Below, piece by piece: positions 39,021-49,836 of a stretch of DNA of 64,000 nucleotides (position 1 is its first letter; the number at the start of each line of letters is the position of its first letter). Under the pieces are notes generated by a model. It was not told the DNA's origin, ran no database searches, and worked only from the letters and a program-made list of their open reading frames with translations. A program made the translations under genes and the position numbers. This DNA is from Pseudomonadales bacterium. GTDB lineage: Bacteria > Pseudomonadota > Gammaproteobacteria > Pseudomonadales > Azotimanducaceae. Where the stretch lies: contig JAEPOO010000002.1 of assembly GCA_017642855.1 (NCBI GenBank), positions 333,545-397,544 of the forward strand, in the 5' to 3' direction.

Positions 39021-41015
39021 ATGACTTCAGGCAGTAGAACTTCCAATGCCATTCGTGCATTGACGATGGATGCGGTGCAGAAGGCCAAAAGTGGCCACCC
39101 CGGTGCACCTATGGGGATGGCGGAGATCGCAGAGGTTCTGTGGACCGACATCCTGAGGCATAACCCCGCGAATCCCGAGTGGCCAAACCGCGATCGGTTT
39201 GTCCTCTCTAACGGCCATGGTTCCATGCTGCTCTATTCGCTGCTGCATCTGACTGGATATGACCTGCCCATGGACGAAATTCGCAATTTTCGCCAGCTGC
39301 ACTCAAAAACGGCAGGCCACCCGGAATACGGGGAAACCCCTGGCGTTGAGACAACAACCGGACCACTGGGCCAGGGATTTGCAAATGCCGTCGGCATGGC
39401 CATCGCCGAAAAGGTACTGGCCGCGCGCTTTAACCGCAATGGCTTTGATATCGTCGATCACCATACTTACGTATTTGCTGGAGATGGCTGCCTGATGGAA
39501 GGCGTGTCTCACGAAGCCGCTTCTCTTGCGGGGACGCTTGGTCTTGGCAAGTTGATCTGTCTCTATGATGACAACGGCATCTCCATCGATGGGAAAATTG
39601 ACGGGTGGTTCACCGATGACACACCCGGTCGCTTTACGGCTTATGGCTGGCATGTCATTCCCAATGTCGATGGCCATGACTCAGATGCGGTTCGAGCTGC
39701 CATCCTTGAAGCGCAGAAGTGTGACAAACCCAGCATCATCTGCTGTAAAACCACGATTGGTTTCGGATCTCCAAACAAGCAGGGAACCGCGGGCTCTCAC
39801 GGCTCCCCTCTGGGTGAAGATGAGATTGCTTTGACCCGGAAAACGCTTGGTTGGGATTCAGCACCGTTTGAAGTGCCTGATGATGTTTATCAAGCCTGGG
39901 ACTGCAAACAAAAGGGTGCTGATGCTGAAACCACTTGGAAGCAAAGGTTCGCTGAATACAGTGATGCCCACCCGGATCTGGCGGCAGAATTCAATCGAAC
40001 CATGTCACGACAACTTCCGGATACGTGGGAAGCATCCATGATGAAGTTGGCGAAAGACATGCAGTCAGACGATCGCACGGTTGCCTCCAGAAATGCATCA
40101 GGTGAAGTGATTGCGCATATGGCAACCCTGTTGCCGGAGCTGATGGGCGGCTCAGCGGATCTGTCAGGATCTAATTGCACGTCCTGGTCAGACATGACTG
40201 CGATGACCTCTGATCATGGTGATGCCAACTACATCTATTATGGCGTTCGCGAATTCGGCATGACCGCCCTGACGAATGGCATGGCGTTGCATGGTGGATT
40301 GCGCCCATTCTCGGGCACTTTCCTGATCTTTATGGAATACGCTCGTAACGCAGCGCGCATGTCTGCGCTGATGGGTATCCCCAATATCCTTGTCTATACC
40401 CATGACTCGATCGGTCAGGGCGAAGATGGCCCGACCCACCAGCCGGTGGAGCAGTTGGCTAATCTTCGCGGTACACCCAACATGACGCTTTGGCGTCCGG
40501 CGGATACCGTCGAAACGGTGTTTGCCTGGAAGTGCGCCATTGAAAAAGAAGGCGGTCCAACCTCTTTAGTATTTTCTCGGCAGGGTCTGCCAACGCTTGA
40601 GCGTACGGATGAGCAGTTCAACAACATTGCGAAAGGCGGTTACGTTCTGTTTGAAAGCGGTGACTTGCCGGAACTGATTCTGATCGCAACCGGGTCGGAA
40701 GTAGGTCTTGCTCTGGAGTCTGCAAAATCATTGGCCGACTCTGGCACAAACGTACGCGTCGTTTCTATGCCTTGCGTTGATGTGTTCGAGTCACAGGATG
40801 AGGCGTACCGTGAATCCGTACTGCCTTCAGGTGTTCGAACGCGACTTGCTATCGAGGCCGGTCACGTTGATTACTGGCGTAAGTTTGTCGGCCTGGATGG
40901 TGATGTTGTTGGTATGACCAGCTTCGGTGCCAGTGCCCCGGGCGGCGATCTATTCAAGCACTTCGGATTTACTGTCGAGCAGGTCGTTGCCAAGGCCAAA
41001 GGTCTGATCGGTTAA
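39021..41015 (+). CDS. tkt: Transketolase
   Basis: Transketolase moves two-carbon units between sugar phosphates in the pentose phosphate and Calvin pathways, using thiamine diphosphate. From the ATG at 39021 the protein has 664 residues and begins [29 protein letters not shown], here cited as [12 protein letters not shown]. It then shows [16 protein letters not shown], the ThDP motif [18 protein letters not shown] and [13 protein letters not shown]. The frame is open 17 codons further upstream, but those residues do not resemble the family. Its stop overlaps the pgk start. Confidence 0.97.
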   Translation: MTSGSRTSNAIRALTMDAVQKAKSGHPGAPMGMAEIAEVLWTDILRHNPANPEWPNRDRFVLSNGHGSMLLYSLLHLTGYDLPMDEIRNFRQLHSKTAGHPEYGETPGVETTTGPLGQGFANAVGMAIAEKVLAARFNRNGFDIVDHHTYVFAGDGCLMEGVSHEAASLAGTLGLGKLICLYDDNGISIDGKIDGWFTDDTPGRFTAYGWHVIPNVDGHDSDAVRAAILEAQKCDKPSIICCKTTIGFGSPNKQGTAGSHGSPLGEDEIALTRKTLGWDSAPFEVPDDVYQAWDCKQKGADAETTWKQRFAEYSDAHPDLAAEFNRTMSRQLPDTWEASMMKLAKDMQSDDRTVASRNASGEVIAHMATLLPELMGGSADLSGSNCTSWSDMTAMTSDHGDANYIYYGVREFGMTALTNGMALHGGLRPFSGTFLIFMEYARNAARMSALMGIPNILVYTHDSIGQGEDGPTHQPVEQLANLRGTPNMTLWRPADTVETVFAWKCAIEKEGGPTSLVFSRQGLPTLERTDEQFNNIAKGGYVLFESGDLPELILIATGSEVGLALESAKSLADSGTNVRVVSMPCVDVFESQDEAYRESVLPSGVRTRLAIEAGHVDYWRKFVGLDGDVVGMTSFGASAPGGDLFKHFGFTVEQVVAKAKGLIG

Positions 41016-42184
41016 TGGCAGTTACTGAACTCACATCTCTCGACATTTCGGGTAAACGGCTTCTGATCCGTGAGGATCTTAACGTCCCGTTAGAAAACGG
41101 CAGGGTAACCAGCGATGCCCGCATTCGAGCCGCCTTGCCGACCCTGCAGCATGCGGTTTCCGCAGGAGCGAAGGTCATGGTGATGTCTCACCTCGGCCGG
41201 CCGCAAGAGGGCGTTGCCATTACGGATCAACCGGAGTCGAGTCTGGCACCAGTAGCGGAAAAGATTACGGAACTGTCAGGTCTGAAAGTTCGCTTGGTCC
41301 AGGAATACCTGGAAGGCTACGAACCCGGCGACGAGGATATCGCGCTGTTTGAAAACATTCGCATCAACGCGGGTGAAAAGAAGAACGACGAAGGACTGTC
41401 CAGGAAGCTCGCGGCCCTCGCAGACATTTACGTGATGGATGCGTTTGGTACAGCGCACCGCGCTCAAGCCAGCACCGAAGGTGTGGCTCGGTTTGCACCG
41501 GTCGCTTGCGCGGGTCCATTGTTGGCTGCAGAGTTGAACGCGCTGGGTCGCGCCCTGGCTGAACCGGCAAGACCCATGACGGCGATTGTCGGTGGCAGTA
41601 AAGTATCGACCAAGCTGGAAGTATTGAATGCGCTCGTTGATAACGTCGATTCATTGATTGTCGGCGGTGGTATCGCGAACACCTTCCTTGCTGCAACGGG
41701 TCTCGAAGTCGGTCAGTCTCTGTACGAGCCAGATCTGCTGGACACAGCGAGATACCTGCTCGACAAGACAAACATCCCACTTCCGACCGACGTGGTCGTG
41801 GCGAAAGAGCTTTCCGCTGATGCGAAAGCGGTGACCAAGGCAGCAACCGAGGTTGCTGCAGATGAAATGATCCTGGATGTTGGACCAGAGACGGCAGCCA
41901 GAATGCGTGCACTCATGCACGACGCAAAAACTATTCTCTGGAACGGGCCTGTGGGTGTCTTTGAGTTCCCACAATTTGCAGAAGGTACGAAAGCGCTTTC
42001 TCTGGGTATCGCGGAGAGCGATGCATTTTCGCTGGCCGGCGGCGGCGACACACTGGCCGCGATTGACATGTTTGGTATCACGGAACGTGTTTCATATATT
42101 TCAACAGGCGGTGGTGCTTTCCTGGAATTCGTAGAAGGAAAGACCCTACCGGCGGTAGCGGCGCTGGAAGCCCGCTCTGCCTGA
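41015..42184 (+). CDS. pgk: Phosphoglycerate kinase
   Basis: Pgk transfers phosphate between 1,3-bisphosphoglycerate and ADP. The 389-residue protein has the conserved [81 protein letters not shown] and GGGDTLAAI motifs. It shares its first base with the tkt stop. It is followed by fba after 28 bases. Confidence 0.98.
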   Translation: MAVTELTSLDISGKRLLIREDLNVPLENGRVTSDARIRAALPTLQHAVSAGAKVMVMSHLGRPQEGVAITDQPESSLAPVAEKITELSGLKVRLVQEYLEGYEPGDEDIALFENIRINAGEKKNDEGLSRKLAALADIYVMDAFGTAHRAQASTEGVARFAPVACAGPLLAAELNALGRALAEPARPMTAIVGGSKVSTKLEVLNALVDNVDSLIVGGGIANTFLAATGLEVGQSLYEPDLLDTARYLLDKTNIPLPTDVVVAKELSADAKAVTKAATEVAADEMILDVGPETAARMRALMHDAKTILWNGPVGVFEFPQFAEGTKALSLGIAESDAFSLAGGGDTLAAIDMFGITERVSYISTGGGAFLEFVEGKTLPAVAALEARSA

Positions 42185-42212
42185 CTTAGATTTTTATTTG
42201 GAGGTTTAGATC

Positions 42213-43277
42213 ATGGCAATGGTAAGCATGAGGCAGTTACTGGACCATGCAGCGGAACACGACTATGGCGTTCCCGCATTTAACGTCAACAATCTGGAAC
42301 AGATGCGCGCCATCATGGAAGGCGCTCAGGCAACAGACAGCCCTGTGATTGTGCAGGCGTCTGCAGGTGCGCGTAAGTACGCAGGTCCAAACTTCCTGCG
42401 TCACCTGATTCTTGCGGCAATTGAAGAATTCCCGGATATTCCGGTGGTCATGCATCAGGATCACGGCGCCTCTCCCGATGTCTGCCAGCGCAGCATCCAG
42501 TTGGGTTTCTCGTCGGTGATGATGGACGGTTCCCTGCTCGAAGATCAGAAGACACCGGCCAGCTACGACTATAATGTTGATGTCACCAGGCGCACTGTTG
42601 AAATGGCGCATGCCTGTGGTGTCACTGTCGAAGGCGAGCTGGGTTGTCTGGGTTCCCTTGAAACGGGAGAAGCCGGTGAAGAAGATGGCGTCGGTGCAGC
42701 AGGCACACTCTCTATGGAACAGCTGCTAACTGATCCTGCAGAAGCGAAAGACTTTATCGCTAAAACGAATTGTGACGCTTTGGCAATTGCCATCGGCACA
42801 AGCCACGGTGCTTACAAGTTCAGCCGCCCGCCAACCGGAGACATTCTTGCCATTGAGCGCATCAAGGAAATCCATGATGCGCTGCCGAATACGCACCTGG
42901 TGATGCATGGTTCTTCCAGCGTGCCCCAGGATTGGCTTAAGATCATCAACGACAATGGTGGTGAGATTCCTGAAACCTATGGTGTGCCTGTCGAAGAGAT
43001 TCAGGAAGGTATTAAACACGGTGTTCGAAAAGTGAATATCGACACAGACCTTCGTCTTGCTTCAACCGGCAGTATCCGCAAGTTCCTGGCTGACAATAAA
43101 TCAGAGTTTGATCCAAGAAAGTACTTTGCGGAGTCCCAGAAAGCCATGCGAGACATTGTCATTGCCCGCTATGAAGCATTTGGCACGGCCGGCAACGCAT
43201 CCAAAATCAAACCGATCACACTGGATGACATGGCCGAACGATACCTGTCCGGTTCACTGGATCAGCGCGCGGCGTAA
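42213..43277 (+). CDS. fba: Class II fructose-bisphosphate aldolase
   Basis: The 354-residue zinc-dependent aldolase has [18 protein letters not shown], the metal motif [43 protein letters not shown] and [11 protein letters not shown]. These features, and the length, match the Calvin-cycle-type (CbbA-like) subgroup also used for glycolysis in Pseudomonas. A strong TTTGGAGGTT ribosome site precedes the ATG. Confidence 0.97.
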   Translation: MAMVSMRQLLDHAAEHDYGVPAFNVNNLEQMRAIMEGAQATDSPVIVQASAGARKYAGPNFLRHLILAAIEEFPDIPVVMHQDHGASPDVCQRSIQLGFSSVMMDGSLLEDQKTPASYDYNVDVTRRTVEMAHACGVTVEGELGCLGSLETGEAGEEDGVGAAGTLSMEQLLTDPAEAKDFIAKTNCDALAIAIGTSHGAYKFSRPPTGDILAIERIKEIHDALPNTHLVMHGSSSVPQDWLKIINDNGGEIPETYGVPVEEIQEGIKHGVRKVNIDTDLRLASTGSIRKFLADNKSEFDPRKYFAESQKAMRDIVIARYEAFGTAGNASKIKPITLDDMAERYLSGSLDQRAA

Positions 43278-43290
43278 GCTCCTGTCGACC

Positions 43291-44652
43291 TTGCAGGCAT
43301 TGAAAGACATCTTCGGGGGCGCAAACGTCTCCACGGATGCGTCAGACCTGCAAGCCTATGGGCTCGATTGGACCCGTTTTTTTGAGCCCAACCCTCTCGC
43401 GATTGTCTTCGCAGAAAACACTGACCAGTTAGTCGCACTGACCAAGCTCGCACGCACAGAAAAAATTGGCCTTGTCCCTTCCGGCGGTCGAACGGGCCTA
43501 TCGGCCGGTGCTTGTGCAACACACGGGGAAATTGTTGTTTCCTTCGACAAAATGAATCGGGTTGTTGGGTTCAACGAAGCTGAAGCAAACGTCACGGTGG
43601 AGCCCGGCCTGGTTACCGCAGCACTGCAGCAGTTTGCTGAAGAACAGAACCTCTTTTATCCGGTAGATTTTGCCTCCAGTGGCGCCAGCCAGATCGGAGG
43701 CAACATTGCCACGAATGCCGGAGGTATCCGGGTGATTCGCTATGGCATGACGCGCGCTCAGATTCTTGGGCTCAAAGTAGTGACAGGTTCCGGCGAAATT
43801 CTGGATCTCAACAAAGGACTGCTTAAAAACAATACAGGTTATGACCTGAGACATCTTTTCATTGGCAGTGAAGGCACGCTCGGATTTATTACCGAAGCGA
43901 CGATTCAACTTCAGGAGCCGCCGTTGCCCTCAAAAGTTATCCTGTTGGCTATCTCGAGTATGACCGACTGTCTCTCGATACTAACGACCTTTCGAAGTCG
44001 CGTCGCTTTGTCAGCCTTTGAGTTCTTTTCTGATCTGGCCCTGGGACACGTAATTGATCACTCCGAGTTGCAAAGGCCGTTCGAAATAGGCTCACCCTTT
44101 TATGTGTTGATCGAATGTGACGACACAAAAGACGAGTCCTATCTGTCTGCGTTCGAAGCGTGTGTTGCCAACGGTTGGGTAACCGACGGGATCGTGGCCA
44201 GTAGCGGCCAACAGGCGCAAGAGCTTTGGCAGTACCGAGAGAGAATTTCTGAATCCATTACACCCAGAACGCCCTATAAAAACGACATTGCGGTGACGGT
44301 CAGTCAGGTACCGGCGTTCCTGAGCGATATAGATCAGCTTGTTCAGGCGAGGTATCCCGAATTTGAAATTGTCTGGTTTGGCCATATTGGCGACGGCAAT
44401 GTTCACCTGAATATTCTTAAACCTGAAGACTGGGAAACAGATCGATTTAAGTCAGAGTGTGAAACCGTCAGTGAAGAGCTCTTGGGTCTGGTAGAAAAAT
44501 TTGGTGGCAGTATATCGGCTGAACATGGGGTAGGGCTTTTAAAGAAGAATCATCTCGGTTTCAGTCGAACGGAACCAGAAATTGCTGCACTTCGCGCCAT
44601 CAAGAGGGTCTTTGACCCAGACGGTGTGATGAATCCCGGCAAGCTGATTTGA
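43291..44652 (+). CDS. FAD-linked oxidase (glycolate/lactate/2-hydroxyglutarate dehydrogenase type)
   Basis: The product, about 453 residues, has the VAO-type FAD domain: IVFAENTDQLVALTKLA, PSGGRTGLSAGA, FPVDFASSGASQIGGN-type YPVDFASSGASQIGGNIATNAGG, and NTGYDLRHLFIGSEGTLG. The C-terminal FAD-oxidase domain follows with HIGDGNVHLNI and SAEHGVG. The substrate is probably a D-2-hydroxy acid. The frame is open back into fba, but family alignment starts near LQALKDIFG, so a TTG at 43291 (or 43300) is the likely start; no ATG fits. It follows fba by 13 bases. Confidence 0.88.
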   Translation: MQALKDIFGGANVSTDASDLQAYGLDWTRFFEPNPLAIVFAENTDQLVALTKLARTEKIGLVPSGGRTGLSAGACATHGEIVVSFDKMNRVVGFNEAEANVTVEPGLVTAALQQFAEEQNLFYPVDFASSGASQIGGNIATNAGGIRVIRYGMTRAQILGLKVVTGSGEILDLNKGLLKNNTGYDLRHLFIGSEGTLGFITEATIQLQEPPLPSKVILLAISSMTDCLSILTTFRSRVALSAFEFFSDLALGHVIDHSELQRPFEIGSPFYVLIECDDTKDESYLSAFEACVANGWVTDGIVASSGQQAQELWQYRERISESITPRTPYKNDIAVTVSQVPAFLSDIDQLVQARYPEFEIVWFGHIGDGNVHLNILKPEDWETDRFKSECETVSEELLGLVEKFGGSISAEHGVGLLKKNHLGFSRTEPEIAALRAIKRVFDPDGVMNPGKLI

Positions 44653-44681
44653 AAATCGAGTTCATCTTTTAGGGTGATACC

Positions 44682-45053
44682 TCAGCGTTGGATGAGATCC
44701 CAAAGGTTGCCAAAAGGGTCTTCGAAAATGGCCGTACAACCGTAATCGGCTTCAACCGGTTCGCGAAGAACCTTCAGGCCATAGTCTTTCACTCTCTTGA
44801 CCATTTTCTGAATGTCGTCGGTTTGAAAGATGAAATCGACCACCTCGGTTTGTCGTTTTGTTTGAGCGATCAATGTCTGATTGGGGTGCTCAACGATTTG
44901 CAGGTGTAGTGCGTCATTGTTTCCCATCGTCAGAAACCTGTCCCCGGTAATCGAGACGTCATCAGCCTGGACTGACAATCTGAAAATCTCGGCGAGGAAA
45001 TCAACCGCCTGGTCTGCATCAGAGACGAGGTAGATCGCGTGGGTGATACTCAT
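44682..45053 (-). CDS. VOC-superfamily (glyoxalase-fold) protein
   Basis: The 123-residue single-domain protein begins ITHAIYLVSDADQAVDFLAEIF and ends CTAIFEDPFGNLWDLIQR, the paired beta-alpha-beta-beta-beta pattern of VOC proteins. Metal-ligand positions are only partly kept: His4 at the start and a Glu near the end (FEDPFG). The substrate cannot be read. It lies three bases after rpiA in a leftward kinase-rpiA-VOC run. Confidence 0.82.
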   Translation of the reverse strand: MSITHAIYLVSDADQAVDFLAEIFRLSVQADDVSITGDRFLTMGNNDALHLQIVEHPNQTLIAQTKRQTEVVDFIFQTDDIQKMVKRVKDYGLKVLREPVEADYGCTAIFEDPFGNLWDLIQR

Positions 45054-45056
45054 TGG

Positions 45057-45728
45057 CTAGCGGGTAATTTCTTCAACCCCGGTGCTGGTTCCGACGAGCA
45101 GCACATCGGCAGGTCGCTTCGCGAAAAGGCCTTGAGTGACCACGCCGGTAATCGCATTGATCTGATCCTCCATGTCACAAGGATCAGTAATGCTGAGACC
45201 GTGTACATCAAGAATCACATTACCGTTGTCCGTGACCACTCCCTGGCGGTAAACAGGTTCCCCGCCGAGCGCGACGAGTTTTCTTGCAACTGAAGAGCGC
45301 GCCATTGGAATAACCTCGACGGGCAGCGGATAGTTCCCGAGCACATCGACCTGCTTGCTGGCGTCAACAATACAGACGAACTTCTTGGCAACCGAGGCGA
45401 CAATTTTTTCACGGGTCAGTGCGCCGCCCCCGCCTTTAATGAGTTCAAGATCTGGGTTCACCTCATCGGCGCCATCCACGTAAACAAGCAGCTCATCGAC
45501 ATTATTGAGGTCATAGACCGCAATGCCATGCCCCGCAAGACGCTCGGCGGTTGCCTCAGAGCTTGCAACCGCGCCATCAAACGTGTGCGCACTCTTTGCC
45601 AGTGCATCGATAAAGCAGTTGGCGGTTGATCCGGTTCCGACACCAACAATCGATCTGCTGTTGAGTAGAGGTTCAATGTATTCAGCGGCTTTTCGGCCCA
45701 CAGCCTGTTTCAGTTCATCCTGATTCAT
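45057..45728 (-). CDS. rpiA: Ribose-5-phosphate isomerase A
   Basis: RpiA interconverts ribose 5-phosphate and ribulose 5-phosphate. The 223 residues contain [55 protein letters not shown] and the C-terminal [17 protein letters not shown]. The ATG overlaps the stop of the upstream kinase-like gene by four bases. In Pseudomonas rpiA is also next to ilvA, as it nearly is here. Confidence 0.97.
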   Translation of the reverse strand: MNQDELKQAVGRKAAEYIEPLLNSRSIVGVGTGSTANCFIDALAKSAHTFDGAVASSEATAERLAGHGIAVYDLNNVDELLVYVDGADEVNPDLELIKGGGGALTREKIVASVAKKFVCIVDASKQVDVLGNYPLPVEVIPMARSSVARKLVALGGEPVYRQGVVTDNGNVILDVHGLSITDPCDMEDQINAITGVVTQGLFAKRPADVLLVGTSTGVEEITR

Positions 45729-46861
45729 AGGTTCTTTCGGCTGGATTGAAACCAGCTGCCAATGCGGTTAAAGAAGTTAATGATTCTAATGATCACGAAC
45801 AGGAACGGCAGCTTTTTGATGTAGCCTTCGGCGTCTGCGTTCCTGGCCATAAAGTCGAGTTTGGGAAGAATGTCTGCCTGAAGCGCTTCGCCGCCTTCAG
45901 CATCGTAGCTGATCGTACCCACAACCACGACAAATTTGAGAAATGTGAAAAACATCGCATCCGCGTAACCCTGCTGCAATTTGCTCAATGGGTAGTCGGT
46001 GATACCTTCTGCCAACAGTGCTTCGTGATAAGTCTTGAGCAAAGGCTCAGCGATTTTCTGATACTCCGTTGGCTCGCTGGATGAAGCAATAAGGTTTGCG
46101 ACATCCATCGCAGGCGTGCCTTTTGCGACCAACTGCCAATCGAAGATCGTGACCTGGTCTTCGTGGATGTGAATGTTGTTTCCGTGGAAGTCACCATGGG
46201 CCAGGGTGATAGGATTGGGCAGCGGTGTGACTTTAGGTGCTTTTGGCAACAAATCGATGAGGCGATGAATACATGCCTCGACGTAACTCGTATCTTCCGG
46301 GCTCTCTGCGAGAAGCTCCAAAGCATGGTTCATGCTTCGAAAGTAGTCCTGGCGAGATTCGTCGTCGCCGTCGGCAACGGGTGACAGCCAGTCTGCTTCC
46401 AAGGCCGGACTGTTCCAGAAGGCCGCATGGAGTTTGGCGATGGATCTGACGGCGGTCTCCAATTCCTCCGTGTCTAAAGGCTTCAACATGCGCTGTTTCA
46501 CCTCTCCAAGATCTTCCATGATGATCACAAAATCATGGTCATCGACTTCCGTATAGTAGATTTTAGGAATATCCAGATCGAGATGTGGCGCGATTTCCTG
46601 ATAAAAGCGGACTTCCCGCATGAGCACGCCAGAGATCTTGAGGGACGCCAGGGAGGTGGGGTCTTCTACCGGTAGTTTGATAATGACCGACGCAAGGTCA
46701 GCGGGTTGCTCCCAGGTCAGGTTGGCTCGAAGTGTCTTGCCGCCAAAACCATTACCGTCGCCAATGTCGTCGATCTGACAATGGACGATTTGGTTCTCGA
46801 TCCCTTGGGCGAGAGATTGGTTAAGCCATTCGGTTGTGATGGCAACGTCTTTGAACGCCAT
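45725..46861 (-). CDS. Phosphotransferase of the ecdysteroid-kinase-like (CHK) type
   Basis: The 378-residue protein has the aminoglycoside-phosphotransferase fold. It shows [14 protein letters not shown] (hinge), the catalytic loop [12 protein letters not shown] and the metal Asp in VTIFDWQLV, then [12 protein letters not shown]. This combination resembles the EcKL/DUF1679 family, common in marine gammaproteobacteria but without a known bacterial substrate. It heads an operon with rpiA and a VOC protein and is divergent from ilvA. Confidence 0.8.
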   Translation of the reverse strand: MAFKDVAITTEWLNQSLAQGIENQIVHCQIDDIGDGNGFGGKTLRANLTWEQPADLASVIIKLPVEDPTSLASLKISGVLMREVRFYQEIAPHLDLDIPKIYYTEVDDHDFVIIMEDLGEVKQRMLKPLDTEELETAVRSIAKLHAAFWNSPALEADWLSPVADGDDESRQDYFRSMNHALELLAESPEDTSYVEACIHRLIDLLPKAPKVTPLPNPITLAHGDFHGNNIHIHEDQVTIFDWQLVAKGTPAMDVANLIASSSEPTEYQKIAEPLLKTYHEALLAEGITDYPLSKLQQGYADAMFFTFLKFVVVVGTISYDAEGGEALQADILPKLDFMARNADAEGYIKKLPFLFVIIRIINFFNRIGSWFQSSRKNL

Positions 46862-46924
46862 AGTGAAAGACTATCGACTCGTTGCAGCTAACACAATTCC
46901 GCGGTCTAGCGCTAAGATGCGCTC

Positions 46925-48421
46925 ATGGAAAAGTATGTGAAGAAGATCCTCGAAGCCAATGTTTATGAGGTGGCTGAGGAAACACCGCTGGACGTTGCGC
47001 CGATCCTGTCAAAACGATTGGGTCTGAACGTCTTGCTCAAGCGGGAGGATCTGCAGCCGGTTTTCAGCTTTAAGATTCGCGGCGCCTATAATCGGATCAG
47101 CCAATTGACGCAGGCGCAGCGAAAAAAAGGTGTCGTCACAGCGTCTGCGGGCAATCATGCGCAGGGTGTTGCGCTGGCTGCGACGAAGCTCGGTATGCAA
47201 GCGCAGATTGTGATGGGCGAAAATACACCCTCCATCAAGATTGATGCAGTCAAAGCCTTTGGTGGCAAAACCATTCTGCATGGCGACTCGTATGATGAAG
47301 CGTCCGCACATGCGCAGGCCTTGGCGAAAAAGCATGGCTATACCTACGTGCACCCTTTTGATGACACCGATGTCATCGCAGGGCAGGGGACGATTGGCAT
47401 GGAGATCCTGCGCCAGACACGAGAACCTGTGGATGCGATTTATGTGCCCGTCGGTGGCGGTGGACTGATCGGAGGCATTGGCGCTTACGTGAAGTACCTG
47501 CAGCCGGACTGCCGCATTATCGGTGTAGAGTGTGAGGGTTCTGCTGGCATGGCGGCCGCTCTAAAAGCGGGTAGACGCGTTGCTTTAAAAGCAGAAGATC
47601 TCGACCAGTTCGCAGATGGCACCTCGGTACGTCAGGTGGGGAAAGAAACCTTCAGTCTTGCCAAAAAAGTTGTTGATGAAGTGATCACCGTCTCCATCGA
47701 TGAAATATGCGCCGGGATCAAAGACTTATTTGAAGACACCAGAGTCCTGGCGGAACCCTCCGGTGCCCTGGCAGTGGCAGGCCTCAAGAAACATGCACGA
47801 AAAGGCGACAACGTGGTTGCCATTGTCTCCGGTGCGAATGTGAACTTTGATCGCCTTCGTCATATCTCCGAGCGAACAGAAGTTGGTGAGCAACGTGAGA
47901 TGCTTCTCGGAGTCACCATCCCAGAGAAACCAGGGAGCTTCCTCCGGTTCTGCTCGGACATCGGTAAGCGAAGCATTACTGAATTTAATTATCGATTCAC
48001 GGCTGATGGTGCTGCTCATGTACTTGTCGGCATTCAGACCAATCCTGGCGAGGACACGTCAAAACTTATCGACAAGCTCAGCCGTCGTTACGAGTTAACG
48101 AACCTCTCTGATAATGAAGTTGCTGTGCTGCATGTTCGTCACATGGTGGGTGGTGTAGCGGCGATAGAAGACGAGAAGCTGTTCCGCTTTGAGTTTCCAG
48201 AGAAACCTGGGGCTCTCCTGAAATTTCTCACTGTGCTGGGTAATGACTTCAACATTTCGATGTTTCACTATCGTAATCATGGCGCCGCTTATGGCAGGGT
48301 CCTGGTGGGCATCCAGATTCCGGATCGAGACATGCCAAACTTTATGAAACGTTTAAAGCGCATTGGATACAGATACTGGAACGAATCGGAAAACCTGGCG
48401 TACCGTCAGTTTCTGGTATAG
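46925..48421 (+). CDS. ilvA: Threonine ammonia-lyase, biosynthetic
   Basis: IlvA deaminates threonine to 2-oxobutanoate, the first step of isoleucine synthesis. The 498-residue protein has the PLP lysine in FSFKIRGAYN (Lys50), ASAGNHAQGVALA, the glycine loop PVGGGGLIGG, and two ACT-like C-terminal domains (about 325-498), each opening with EKPGSFLRF or EKPGALLKF. The paired ACT domains indicate isoleucine/valine allosteric control, as in E. coli IlvA. Confidence 0.97.
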   Translation: MEKYVKKILEANVYEVAEETPLDVAPILSKRLGLNVLLKREDLQPVFSFKIRGAYNRISQLTQAQRKKGVVTASAGNHAQGVALAATKLGMQAQIVMGENTPSIKIDAVKAFGGKTILHGDSYDEASAHAQALAKKHGYTYVHPFDDTDVIAGQGTIGMEILRQTREPVDAIYVPVGGGGLIGGIGAYVKYLQPDCRIIGVECEGSAGMAAALKAGRRVALKAEDLDQFADGTSVRQVGKETFSLAKKVVDEVITVSIDEICAGIKDLFEDTRVLAEPSGALAVAGLKKHARKGDNVVAIVSGANVNFDRLRHISERTEVGEQREMLLGVTIPEKPGSFLRFCSDIGKRSITEFNYRFTADGAAHVLVGIQTNPGEDTSKLIDKLSRRYELTNLSDNEVAVLHVRHMVGGVAAIEDEKLFRFEFPEKPGALLKFLTVLGNDFNISMFHYRNHGAAYGRVLVGIQIPDRDMPNFMKRLKRIGYRYWNESENLAYRQFLV

Positions 48422-48712
48422 AAGTGAGGCAAGAGCTCATGAAAATATTCTGACACCCTGTATTCACTGGCCCTTATGCATACGATCCTGGCCATTTGGT
48501 TGCCCAGAGGGCACGGCATAACATGCAGTTGGAATCGGTTACGCCTGGCGTCGCAATGTTGCATCGCCTTTATGAGCGCGTACGCTTAACGTGGTGTTTT
48601 ATGGTATGGAAGTTTCTAGAAAACTAGACTGGCGGGTTGCTTGTTACAGTGCCTGGGGCGTATTTGATTCTGCTGCCAGCGCTGCGCTGCCCCGACTGCC
48701 AAGCCTAGAACG
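48422..48712. other. Non-coding gap after ilvA
   Basis: No reading frame of note lies in these 291 bases. A short inverted repeat AGTTT-ctaga-AAACT is present near 48614. No terminator with a T-run was found. The gap marks the change from tightly packed core genes to a looser block of small, poorly known genes. Confidence 0.5.
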
Positions 48713-49270
48713 ATGACCGCCTCCTCTTTGGAAAAGCGAACCGAGGCTAAAGCGCCAATGGTCAGCGCGCACAGCCCAATGGCAGTGTTTCTTCACTGGG
48801 GTTTTGTCGGTGTTTTTGTCTACGCCTTAACAAAACAGATAGACGAACTTGAGGAGCTAGAGGACGCATCGCTCCTGCAGAACGAAATGATGTTCGCTAC
48901 TCTTTTCCTGACGCTCTTGTTTTCGCGATTTGTGTACATGCGTTCAAGAGGCTCCACGGCGTTGCCAAGTGACACTCCTAGACTGAACATGCTGATGGCG
49001 CGGGCTGTACATCTTGGTATGTACGTCAGTCTAGCGATGATCGCAGTAACGGGGTTGGTGATTGGCGTACTGTACTGGTCGGGTTTCAAGGATGGGGCAG
49101 GAATAAGCGTTGTTCTCATAGCCCATGAGTTATTCGTGCAGTTAAGTTATCTTTTGATCTTCTTGCATGTTTCGGCGGCCCTGTATCACCGCCGAAAACG
49201 CGATGGCATCTGGAGCGCTATGGTGCCTTTTTTTTTGAAGGAGGGTTCCCGTGATTCGTTCCGCAACTAG
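48713..49270 (+). CDS. Cytochrome b561-type membrane protein
   Basis: The 185-residue product has four likely helices. It opens with HSPMAVFLHWGFVGVFVYALT, typical of the dihaem b561 family where this first His binds haem. It continues with RAVHLGMYVSLAMIAVTGLVIG and AHELFVQLSYLLIFLHVSAALYHRR, placing further haem ligands in helices 3 and 4. An acidic loop EELEELEDAS follows helix 1. Such proteins pass electrons between quinones and periplasmic partners; the partner is unknown. A second start at residue 16 is possible. Confidence 0.83.
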   Translation: MTASSLEKRTEAKAPMVSAHSPMAVFLHWGFVGVFVYALTKQIDELEELEDASLLQNEMMFATLFLTLLFSRFVYMRSRGSTALPSDTPRLNMLMARAVHLGMYVSLAMIAVTGLVIGVLYWSGFKDGAGISVVLIAHELFVQLSYLLIFLHVSAALYHRRKRDGIWSAMVPFFLKEGSRDSFRN

Positions 49271-49311
49271 TTTCTATCGTATACCGCTCTGTCACTCGTC
49301 CGTGTTCTCAC

Positions 49312-49731
49312 ATGCCCTTGCTTAGGCTGCTTTCTTCATTCCCGCCGTTAAGGCAACAGGCGATAGTCAGCGTCACTCCGACAACGCTAAAGGCGAAGAA
49401 CGTCAGAAGTTTGAAAGAATCCTCAATTGACCGAACAGGTTCGCATCCGAGGACGCTGGTGGGTGACTGGTTTGTGCTGGTCGAAGATATGGAAACGGTA
49501 CTGCGCAATATTTTTGATCGACGGTGGGTTCGATCTGACCTTCTTATCTGCTTGAACGGTATAGATGAAGGAGGCTATACAGAGATTGAGCGCCGCGCAT
49601 TCAGGGAGGCTGCTCAGGCGGCCGGGGCGAAAAGTATTTATCTCTCAGAGCAAGGCATCCCGGTTCGCACGGCTATTCAGCTTTTCGATGGTAGTGTCGA
49701 GAAGGTGCCATCGATGGGTAGGCACCTATGA
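49312..49731 (+). CDS. Short protein resembling part of MreB
   Basis: The 139-residue product is not full-length MreB. However, residues about 50-120 follow the MreB plan: VGDWFVLVEDMETVLRNIF (as in MreB vIADFxVTExML), then LLICLNGIDEGGYTEIERRAFREA (as in VCVPVGATQVERRAIRES) and AGAKSIYLSEQ (as in AGAREVFLIEE). The ATP-binding phosphate loops of the actin fold are absent. It may be a degenerate fragment or a small regulator. The ATG at 49312 has a weak ribosome site. Confidence 0.6.
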   Translation: MPLLRLLSSFPPLRQQAIVSVTPTTLKAKNVRSLKESSIDRTGSHPRTLVGDWFVLVEDMETVLRNIFDRRWVRSDLLICLNGIDEGGYTEIERRAFREAAQAAGAKSIYLSEQGIPVRTAIQLFDGSVEKVPSMGRHL

Positions 49732-49836
49732 TCAGGTTGAATCTTCAACCTCCGCGCATCCGAAATGCCTCAGCGGTCAAAGTGCGAAATACACGATGAT
49801 CTGCATAACGCCGGTTATAGGCGCTACCCAGGGACG

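Noticed and set aside
43057..43290. N-terminal extension of the FAD oxidase inside fba
   Set aside because: The extra 78 residues are another frame of fba and do not resemble the oxidase family, which begins near 43291.
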